Positions 1 through 5,324 of a stretch of DNA of 6,041 bases are shown here, piece after piece. Position 1 is the stretch's first letter. Each line of letters opens with the position of its first letter. The stretch is from Kiritimatiellia bacterium (GTDB lineage: Bacteria; Verrucomicrobiota; Kiritimatiellia; RFP12; UBA1067). The notes under the pieces were generated by a model, which made no database searches, was not told where the DNA came from, and was given only the letters and a program-made list of their open reading frames with translations. A program made the position numbers and the translations under genes. Location: contig JAGBXE010000168.1 in NCBI GenBank assembly GCA_017629455.1, forward strand, positions 1 through 6,041. Direction: 5' to 3'.

Positions 1-71
1 AAAGCCGTCGACGTACCGTCGCGTCCCTGCTAGGGCATCGCCTTCGGCGACTCGCGCTTCGCGCTCGGGGA

Positions 72-86
72 ATACGGCATTTTTTT
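72..86 (+). repeat. Direct repeat copy 1, ATACGGCATTTTTTT
   Basis: This is the first of two identical 15-bp copies; the other is at 227-241, 155 bp downstream. The T-run here extends to ten T (80-89), is followed by a single C and then seven A (91-97), so the T-run and A-run can pair with each other. Both copies sit just 3' of G+C-rich hairpins, as intrinsic terminator tails do, but the stem of this copy is not immediately adjacent. Confidence 0.7.
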
Positions 87-226
87 TTTCAAAAAAATTG
101 CGCGGCGACTACGTCGCACTCGGCCTCGCAGTCGCTCGGCGTGTTCGCTTCCCTATGGGGCGCGAACCCCCACAAGGGGCGGGTATTCGCCTAGCGGCCC
201 CTTCGGGCTCGGCTTTGCCGAGGAGG

Positions 227-241
227 ATACGGCATTTTTTT
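227..241 (+). repeat. Direct repeat copy 2, ATACGGCATTTTTTT
   Basis: This copy is identical over 15 bp to the one at 72-86. Upstream GCCG (217-220) can pair with CGGC (230-233) just before A plus seven T (235-241), a weak terminator-like arrangement for + strand transcription. The same segment is also the left arm of the larger inverted repeat 229-270, so alternative structures compete. Confidence 0.7.
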
Positions 242-270
242 ATTGTGCTTTGCGGCACAAAAAAAGCCGT
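229..270. terminator. Large imperfect inverted repeat, possible bidirectional terminator
   Basis: The outer arms ACGGC (229-233) and GCCGT (266-270) pair. Inside them the T-run 237-241 pairs with A 261-265, and the inner arms TTGTGC (243-248) and GCACAA (255-260) pair around a 6-nt loop. About 16 bp form in total, with a 3-nt and a 1-nt bulge on the left arm. The paired T/A tracts resemble bidirectional intrinsic terminators. It lies upstream of the SWIM gene and may insulate it from an off-window gene, or it may be part of the repeat element that fills the left edge. Confidence 0.45.
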
Positions 271-290
271 GCTATCTTATCAAAGAACAC

Positions 291-385
291 CACATCTCTC
301 ATTACTCATTACTCATCTCCCATCTCTCTTTACCCCTACCGCTATTTTCTCTTCCCTCTTCCCCATTCCCCTCTTTTACTCTTTA
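291..385 (+). promoter_or_regulatory. Pyrimidine-rich leader of the SWIM gene, no Shine-Dalgarno
   Basis: The 95 bases before the chosen ATG are nearly all C and T with scattered A and only one G (at 341). They contain no GGAG- or AGGA-like ribosome-binding site; the bases just before ATG read CTCTTTA. Translation of the SWIM gene must therefore rely on a leaderless, S1-dependent or otherwise SD-independent mode. No convincing promoter could be fixed here: the best candidate, TTTGCG (249-254) with TATCTT (273-278), has a poor -35 box and overlaps a hairpin. Confidence 0.4.
294..328. repeat. Degenerate 7-bp tandem repeat (ATYWCYC)
   Basis: Five consecutive heptamers are in register: ATCTCTC, ATTACTC, ATTACTC, ATCTCCC and ATCTCTC, followed by a looser TTTACCC. 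This resembles the short tandemly repeated heptanucleotides known from intergenic DNA of cyanobacteria and other bacteria. It sits inside the pyrimidine-rich leader of the SWIM gene. Copy number could vary by slippage, but the sequence alone cannot show that. Confidence 0.6.
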
Positions 386-979
386 ATGTCAAAATCAAAG
401 AAACATTATCCACCTCGCATACCACTCTATGCTACCGGCATACGTGCACAATTGTCGCGCACTGGGCCTGGGTCAAGCTGGTGGCTGCGTGAATGGACCC
501 GCCGCCTTGAGGCAATGGGTCTAAAAGGGCGTCTCGGTCGTGCTCGTCAATACGCTACTTCCGGGCAGGTTGTCTCTCTTGAAATTAGAGGGCCTCATGT
601 TTCGGCAAAAGTTCAGGGTTCGCGTCTTGAAAAGTATAGTGTTACTCTTGATTTTAGGACGCCTGAAGGTGCTGTTAGAGACCGGCTCCTAGAAGCTCTT
701 AAATCTGAGCCTATCTACGCTGCACGTTTATTAGCCAATGATTTGCCGCTCGATGTAAGGGATATTTTTGCTTCAGAAGGGTTTGACCTTTTCCCTGGCG
801 GTAAGCTCTCCCCAGGTAAATATGACGTTACAACGGCGTGTTCCTGCCCTGATTATGCTAATCCTTGCAAGCATGTAACAGCTGTTTTACTCCTTTTAGG
901 CGAGGAGATTGCTTCGCACCCTTTAACATTGCTAGAACTTCGCGGAATTTTACCTTCGGAGCTTTGTGATGAAGATTGA
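386..979 (+). CDS. SWIM zinc-finger family protein (N-terminal part of a split protein)
   Basis: This encodes a 197-residue soluble protein. The SWIM zinc finger is at residues 152-163 (Cys152-x-Cys154-x6-Cys161-x-His163, read CSCPDYANPCKH), a fold that binds nucleic acid or protein partners. The N-terminal hallmarks of this family are also present: a GxSWWLREWxxxLE segment at 29-42, GRLGRARQYATSGQV at 48-62 and VQGSR at 76-80. The family is widespread, especially in cyanobacteria and PVC bacteria, and its exact role is not known to me. I chose ATG 386 because the family homology starts there; an upstream in-frame extension to 98 runs through hairpins and a pyrimidine tract and looks non-coding. 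No Shine-Dalgarno precedes this ATG. The usual C-terminal tail (LRRLGPxPFWRG) is absent and is found instead in the next, overlapping frame, so the gene is either naturally split or frameshifted. Confidence 0.85.
   Translation: MSKSKKHYPPRIPLYATGIRAQLSRTGPGSSWWLREWTRRLEAMGLKGRLGRARQYATSGQVVSLEIRGPHVSAKVQGSRLEKYSVTLDFRTPEGAVRDRLLEALKSEPIYAARLLANDLPLDVRDIFASEGFDLFPGGKLSPGKYDVTTACSCPDYANPCKHVTAVLLLLGEEIASHPLTLLELRGILPSELCDED
958..961 (+). promoter_or_regulatory. Shine-Dalgarno GGAG for the small downstream gene
   Basis: GGAG lies seven bases before ATG 969, an ideal position, within the last codons of the SWIM gene. It favours initiation or reinitiation at 969 over a simple sequencing error, and contrasts with the SWIM gene itself, which has no such site. 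Confidence 0.55.
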
Positions 980-1154
980 AACTCCAATTTTGCGGCGCTT
1001 AGGTCCTGTTCCTTTTTGGAGAGGATCACATAAATGTCTTGACCAGCTTCAGCGCATCTATAATATGGCGCATGATTTTGCCGCGGAGAAATTAGGGTAC
1101 GATCCTAAAAGCGGACGTGGCAGAAAATCCGCCACGTCCTCAAAGAAGGCTTGA
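969..1154 (+). CDS. Small protein matching the C-terminal tail of the SWIM family
   Basis: This encodes 61 residues. Residues 8-19 read LRRLGPVPFWRG, followed by a helix-like stretch (LDQLQRIYNMAHDFAAEKL, 24-42) and a basic, Ser/Lys-rich end. From knowledge of the family, LRRLGPxPFWRG and the following IY..A helix normally end the same polypeptide that carries the SWIM finger. Here the segment is in the +1 frame relative to the upstream gene and overlaps its end by 11 nt (ATG 969 to TGA 979). A GTG at 966 is an alternative start, but ATG 969 has the better-spaced GGAG (958-961). The two halves are probably translationally coupled and may assemble as one split protein; alternatively the gene is a recent frameshift or is joined by +1 recoding. 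The last codons overlap a hairpin and a terminator. Confidence 0.65.
   Translation: MKIETPILRRLGPVPFWRGSHKCLDQLQRIYNMAHDFAAEKLGYDPKSGRGRKSATSSKKA
1113..1139. terminator. Perfect 9-bp hairpin before the terminator
   Basis: GGACGTGGC (1113-1121) and GCCACGTCC (1131-1139) form a perfect 9-bp stem around a 9-nt loop. It falls inside the last codons of the small gene (residues 49-58). No T-run follows it directly on the + strand, so on its own it is more a stabilising 3'-end stem than a terminator. On the - strand it lies just past the second hairpin of the convergent gene. Confidence 0.5.
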
Positions 1155-1170
1155 AACAGCCTTTCTTTTA
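1142..1170. terminator. Shared terminator between convergent genes
   Basis: AAAGAAGGCT (1142-1151) pairs with AGCCTTTCTTT (1158-1168) with one bulged T, around the 6-nt loop TGAAAC, and the right arm ends in a T-rich stretch. The stop codon of the small gene (TGA 1152-1154) is in the loop. The stop of the beta-helix gene on the other strand (TAA, 1168-1170) is at the foot of the stem, so one compact hairpin probably ends both transcripts. T-runs are short on both sides, so efficiency is uncertain. Confidence 0.65.
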
Positions 1171-4100
1171 TCTGAGTATTATTGAATATCCTGGCTTGTT
1201 GATGATGTCAAGTACGTCGGCATAGCCGCCGGCTCCCGCAAACGAGAGGTAGAGTGTTGCCGGGGGCTTGAATTTGTAGGTTGATGCCGACGAGAATGTT
1301 TCAGGGATTATGCCGCCTTCTGCCGAAAGTTCGCCATTTTCGACATTCATAGATAATCTTCTGGCGTCGGGGCTTAAGGGTGTAAGCGCAATTGACGCGC
1401 CATCAAGAAGGCGTACTTGACCAATCTCATTAGTAGTTACATTGGCAGAAGCTTCCTCTACTGTAACGCCGCCGATGCGGCTTGCAAAATAGCTACGATA
1501 ATCATACTCCCAAGGACCAATATCAATTTTGCAGTTGTAGACTCTTTGGCCGCCTTCCAAGTCTTTTTCCATATGTTGGTGGTCTAAGGCTACGCTTGAA
1601 CCTGCATCTACGAATTTTGAATCGATACCTTTAAACTTGTATCCGTTATCAATATCCAGTTCTGAAAGAATGGTGTCTAAAGTGCATACTGTTAAATGAT
1701 CAGTAATAATATTTGTTGTTGTGCCGCCTAACCCAGTACAGTAAACATTTGTAGGAACTAAAAACCCACTGGTAGATGCATGCCTAAGCTGTTTGCAGCA
1801 AATTGTATTTATTATAGTTGAACCTGGATCGGTATAGCAATAAACAGAATAACTATGCGTATTATTCGGCCCTATAAGGCAGTTGGCCATTGGATAGCCT
1901 CTTACACTTACATAGGTGTCATTATAATCAAAGTAGCAGTTATAAATACCTTTTACCGTGAAAGTATCGCCCCATGACCCTATGACATCGTTTTTATTAT
2001 CAATAAATTTGCATCTTACAAATGTTCCGCCGCACGACCCGCCACACCTGCGACCAGCGCAGTTTGTAATAATGCAATTTTCAATTAAGCCGCCATCGCG
2101 CACGATAAGCCCGCCACCGTAGCAATCAGGGTTTGAGGCGTCGTTAGTCATTTCTCCATTTGTGCGCCCACCTCTAATTGTAAATCCATTGAGGTGGGAA
2201 TTTTCGTACATATATACGCAGCGCACGGCGCCTTCGCCTAAACCTGTTGCCTTATTATATGATGAAGCGATTTCTTCGGGAGCTTCGCACCCTGTAATAA
2301 ATGTAACATCTGGCCCTTCATCGGAAATTAGGGTTACGCCGCTCGGAATTACAACTCTTGTGCCAATAGTTGAGGTCTTGTATGATATGTTTGTAGCGAG
2401 CAAGATTTCAGTGTTGTAATCGCCTTGAGCAGCGTGAATTCTGTCGCCGGAGATTATTGAACACTCCATAATTCCTTTTAGTGTCTTTTTGGCGGTCTTT
2501 GGCGTGAACCCATCGCCATCGTCTGTTGGCATTGCGGCGTTGACGTACCAGTTAGTGCCATATACGGGTAAAATCTCAGTTATATAAGTGCTGCCATAGA
2601 TGCCGAAATTAGGTATAGTTACCGTGTAGGAAGTTCCCTCAATAAAAGTTTCACCAACCATAAAACCTTCGAGAGGACGTTTAAGGTTATTAATAGTTAG
2701 AGAGATGCTTTCACCTTCTTCGACAGCATTTGTTCCAATGAGTGATAATGACCCCCAAGATGTTTCAGTTGGCGTTATTATGACTGGCACTGGCCTTTGA
2801 TATGCACCAGGGGTCGGCTTGCCGTTAGTAAATACGATTGGACCATCCATTAGCGGCTCGTACCATTTGTACATGTCGTCAGTATAAGTGCCTTTGCCGA
2901 TGGCTTCGGATGTCGCCATAAGCCTGCAGTCTGCGTTTTGAGGGTCGACAAAACGAATGTCGCCGATTATAAAGTGTTGAAGGTTTATATTATCTTTATC
3001 TGCGGTGGGCATTTTAGACCATGCGTGCGGGATAAATAGGCCCTCATTTTGAAAGGCCCATGATGTAGATGGTGTTGTGCCGCCATTAACTATGCAGTTT
3101 AAAGTGTTGTGCCCACTTTGAAGCGGCCTTATGTCTTTATTCGCTACGATTACTGTAGTATGAATAGCCATAGCGTCGGAAATGGGGTTAGTCTGGTTTC
3201 CATTTTCGAAGGGGCGACCATCTTTTCCAAGGCAATTCATAAAAACGCAACCTGTTGTTTTAGAACTGCTATTTTCAACAATTCGACCACTGCCGTAACC
3301 GCTACAAGTGATAATAGTTCTAATGAATGGCGTTTGGTAGCCGGCTCCGCCGCGATATGCTATGCAGTTTGATACTATGCAGTCGGCTACGGTAACAGCT
3401 CCGTTTCCACGTATGCCCCCAGCATAATCTTCGGCCTGGGTGTATTTATCATTGAGAGCTGAGCGCCCAGCATGTCCATTTATTATCGTAAAGCCTTGCA
3501 CGCAGCCGAGTGAGCCGCTTGCCGCGGCAATGCAGCGTATGGCGTTAGTGCCGATTCCATCGGGATAGATTCCGCTATCGTCTGCTTTACCCCAAATATA
3601 GCTCTTTTGTGCTCCAGCTCCAAGTAAGCGCAAAGGCTTATCTATCACAACGCGATTTGTCATTGCGTATTCGTATTTGTAGCCTTTATCGTAGTCTCCT
3701 TCAGCAGCCTTGATTATGCTGTAAGAACTTGAATTATCGACTGCCGCTTGAAGGGTAGGATAGGGCTTTTCAAAACTTCCGTCGGCAAGCGCTGCATCTG
3801 CGCCAGGTTTAGCGTATACGATTGATGTAGCTTTTTTAACGTCGCATGTGAGGCTGGCGTTGGCAGATGGCATAAACCAAAAGCTATTATCAGGTAATGG
3901 ATAGCGCCAAAACCCTTTATTGCTGCCGTCGGCGTACTTCATATCGAAGCCAAAGACATCTTCTCCTTCGTTAAGAGATACTGTTGCGTGGTATTGCGTG
4001 GGATATGCTTCCGGGTAGAAGTATTTTGTTTTTGATATAACTGCCCCGTCGATGATAAAGTCTGCACCAGTAACAAACACCGCCCCTGCTGCGGGAGTAA

Positions 4101-5214
4101 TAACTTCTTGGCAGCAACCAGCGTTAATAGCGCCTGTTTTTGGTACATTTGCGTGTGTATAGTCTTTGTAAATATCAATACCTTCAGGCGGATTGTGTGT
4201 CTCTAGAAATTTAGCCAAGTGTTTTGCGTCGCCTACATTGATGGCTGCAGAGCCTGCAACTAGGCGGTAATTTTCAAAAGCTGGGGCAAGGAATTGGACG
4301 TTGGAATCGACAATAGATGAGTTTTCGAGTATTAAGTGGTCGGAGTCGGAAGTGGAGATTTTATAACCGTCAGTGCGAGGGCCTATAATGGAGTTGGAAA
4401 GAGTTACCTTACCCGCTGAATACGTTACGCTCCGAGCCGACCCTGCCAAAAGGCAGTTGTACATACCGTTGGTGTTAATTGGGGCAAAATAGTCGTTTTG
4501 GCAGTTGTAAAACGTACAGTTGTATAACTTTCCGCCATTTATCAAGTATTTAGTGCCGCATTCTAATGTTGGGGCTATATTGACGAAAAGGGAATGAATT
4601 GCAATTGCCTCTTGCATCAAATCGCCGGCGTATGCGCGGTCGAAGCGGCATCTAAGGAATATTCCGCCGTAGGCATTAATGCCGCGGAATCCAGCGTTAT
4701 CAATGAATGTGCAGTCGGCATACCAGTTATTTTTAGTTGTTCCACCTATTGTAACGGTTGCTCCTGCCATGCCGCCTGCAGCTACAGAGTCTTTTGAAGG
4801 TGTGGCGCAGTTGCGGATTGTGAAGCCTTGAACAACGGTATTTGTCGCGAGTTCGTCAATGTAAATGCCGCGCACGGCGGCAGGCCCGCGCCCAAACTCA
4901 TCGCCGTTCTCGTCCCACGCGCCCACAATATGCGTGTCATTGGGGTTAGAGCTGGTGGCCTTGATGGTGATGCAGCTTTTATTAATGTATACGCGGTTGG
5001 TGAAACCGTTATTATCTACCCAACCGCCGGAATCGTATTCACCTGGGAGAACCCACACTGTATCGCCAGGCTGGGCGTTATTGATTGCCGATTGAATGTC
5101 GGTGTAGTTGCCCGAGCCGTTCTTATCAACGTAAATATCGGCGCCAATGGCTGTGAAAGTAGATAATAATGAGAGAGCCAAAGCAATATTAAAGTTGCGT
5201 ACCAGAGCATTCAT
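1168..5214 (-). CDS. Secreted three-module parallel beta-helix (pectin-lyase-like) protein
   Basis: This encodes 1348 residues. Residues 1-25 are a signal peptide (Arg6, then a hydrophobic core; likely cleavage after Ala25 in AIGA/DIYVD). Three homologous modules follow, at about 26-370, 464-807 and 886-1238. Each begins with a YV/YA strand and a 'xxIQxAI...GD...GxY' segment (DUF1565-like start of right-handed beta-helices), then TNRVxI (72, 518; GTRVVI at 951), GFTI (130, 574, 1010) and rungs rich in NC.. motifs. Each ends in a choice-of-anchor-Q-like stretch, clearest at 1202-1237 (VDAGS...DLEGGQR...DIGPWEY) with echoes at 319-366 and 766-805. Linkers 371-463, 808-885 and the tail 1239-1348 are beta-rich; the middle one (GSLSL...VEEGESISL) resembles divergent InlB B-repeats. 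No sorting motif, PEP-CTERM or C-terminal membrane helix is seen. No catalytic residues could be assigned, so enzyme or adhesin is open. It has its own promoter and a convergent neighbour. The start has a weak AAGG site 10 nt upstream. Confidence 0.85.
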   Translation of the reverse strand: MNALVRNFNIALALSLLSTFTAIGADIYVDKNGSGNYTDIQSAINNAQPGDTVWVLPGEYDSGGWVDNNGFTNRVYINKSCITIKATSSNPNDTHIVGAWDENGDEFGRGPAAVRGIYIDELATNTVVQGFTIRNCATPSKDSVAAGGMAGATVTIGGTTKNNWYADCTFIDNAGFRGINAYGGIFLRCRFDRAYAGDLMQEAIAIHSLFVNIAPTLECGTKYLINGGKLYNCTFYNCQNDYFAPINTNGMYNCLLAGSARSVTYSAGKVTLSNSIIGPRTDGYKISTSDSDHLILENSSIVDSNVQFLAPAFENYRLVAGSAAINVGDAKHLAKFLETHNPPEGIDIYKDYTHANVPKTGAINAGCCQEVITPAAGAVFVTGADFIIDGAVISKTKYFYPEAYPTQYHATVSLNEGEDVFGFDMKYADGSNKGFWRYPLPDNSFWFMPSANASLTCDVKKATSIVYAKPGADAALADGSFEKPYPTLQAAVDNSSSYSIIKAAEGDYDKGYKYEYAMTNRVVIDKPLRLLGAGAQKSYIWGKADDSGIYPDGIGTNAIRCIAAASGSLGCVQGFTIINGHAGRSALNDKYTQAEDYAGGIRGNGAVTVADCIVSNCIAYRGGAGYQTPFIRTIITCSGYGSGRIVENSSSKTTGCVFMNCLGKDGRPFENGNQTNPISDAMAIHTTVIVANKDIRPLQSGHNTLNCIVNGGTTPSTSWAFQNEGLFIPHAWSKMPTADKDNINLQHFIIGDIRFVDPQNADCRLMATSEAIGKGTYTDDMYKWYEPLMDGPIVFTNGKPTPGAYQRPVPVIITPTETSWGSLSLIGTNAVEEGESISLTINNLKRPLEGFMVGETFIEGTSYTVTIPNFGIYGSTYITEILPVYGTNWYVNAAMPTDDGDGFTPKTAKKTLKGIMECSIISGDRIHAAQGDYNTEILLATNISYKTSTIGTRVVIPSGVTLISDEGPDVTFITGCEAPEEIASSYNKATGLGEGAVRCVYMYENSHLNGFTIRGGRTNGEMTNDASNPDCYGGGLIVRDGGLIENCIITNCAGRRCGGSCGGTFVRCKFIDNKNDVIGSWGDTFTVKGIYNCYFDYNDTYVSVRGYPMANCLIGPNNTHSYSVYCYTDPGSTIINTICCKQLRHASTSGFLVPTNVYCTGLGGTTTNIITDHLTVCTLDTILSELDIDNGYKFKGIDSKFVDAGSSVALDHQHMEKDLEGGQRVYNCKIDIGPWEYDYRSYFASRIGGVTVEEASANVTTNEIGQVRLLDGASIALTPLSPDARRLSMNVENGELSAEGGIIPETFSSASTYKFKPPATLYLSFAGAGGYADVLDIINKPGYSIILR

Positions 5215-5224
5215 TTTTTGTAGA

Positions 5225-5228
5225 CCTT
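5225..5228 (-). promoter_or_regulatory. Weak ribosome-binding site of the beta-helix gene
   Basis: On the - strand AAAAAAGG ends ten bases before ATG 5214, with an A-rich spacer. The pairing potential is modest and the spacing slightly long, but it is the only purine-rich site near the start. The signal peptide beginning at this ATG supports the start independently. A short GACC/GGTC inverted repeat (5223-5226 with 5235-5238) overlaps the site and could partly mask it. Confidence 0.4.
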
Positions 5229-5273
5229 TTTTGTGGTCAATAACAGCGTAATATGCACTTATAACTTGGTCAA

Positions 5274-5303
5274 AGTATACTAAATGCGCCTAGATTCAGT
5301 CAA
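5274..5303 (-). promoter_or_regulatory. Sigma70-type promoter of the beta-helix gene
   Basis: On the - strand a -35 box TTGACT (5298-5303) and a -10 box TATACT (5274-5279) are separated by 18 bp. Each box matches five of six consensus bases. Transcription would start near 5267, giving an A+T-rich leader of about 50 nt before ATG 5214. The -35 box lies just past the stop of the hydrogenase gene, so the beta-helix gene is probably transcribed on its own. A 7-bp direct repeat TTGACCA (5267-5273 and 5234-5240, 33 bp apart) flanks the expected start site and could be an operator. Confidence 0.6.
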
Positions 5304-5324
5304 GCAAGTGAAGACTAACGCGCT

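Larger units (their letters stand above)
1..290. repeat. G+C-rich, hairpin-dense non-coding element
   Basis: No credible gene is seen here; the open frame on the + strand from 98 translates to low-plausibility sequence. The stretch is instead packed with short perfect inverted repeats, mostly with 3-4-nt loops: 25-35 (CCCT/AGGG), 38-50 (TCGCC/GGCGA), 54-64 (GCGC/GCGC), 105-117 (GCGAC/GTCGC), 143-167 (GTTCGC/GCGAAC with an inner CCC/GGG), 197-208 (GCCC/GGGC), 208-222 (CTCGGC/GCCGAG) and 229-270. Two long T-runs follow copies of the same direct repeat. This could be a repeated intergenic element (REP or MITE-like), a cluster of terminators of an off-window gene, or a structured RNA. The sequence alone does not decide, but the density of stems is directly visible. 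Confidence 0.55.

Noticed and set aside
143..180. tRNA-like or CRISPR-like element in the hairpin region
   Set aside because: No cloverleaf, no GTTCRA T-loop with acceptor stem, and no regularly spaced repeats with spacers.
249..278. Promoter TTTGCG plus TATCTT for the SWIM gene
   Set aside because: Poor -35 match, and the boxes overlap the 229-270 hairpin; not supported enough to annotate.
98..385. In-frame N-terminal extension of the SWIM gene
   Set aside because: The translated residues follow hairpins and a pyrimidine tract, show no family similarity and no ribosome-binding site; the family pattern starts at ATG 386.
250..492. 80-codon open frame on the + strand
   Set aside because: It runs through the pyrimidine leader and then out of frame over the start of the SWIM gene; no protein-like features.
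4828..5166. 112-codon + strand frame opposite the start of the beta-helix gene
   Set aside because: Antisense shadow of a strongly supported - strand gene with signal peptide and repeated motifs; no recognisable domain or start signal.
5298..5324. Terminator after the hydrogenase gene
   Set aside because: Only a 4-bp AGTC/GACT pairing is visible with no T-run on the - strand; too weak to call.
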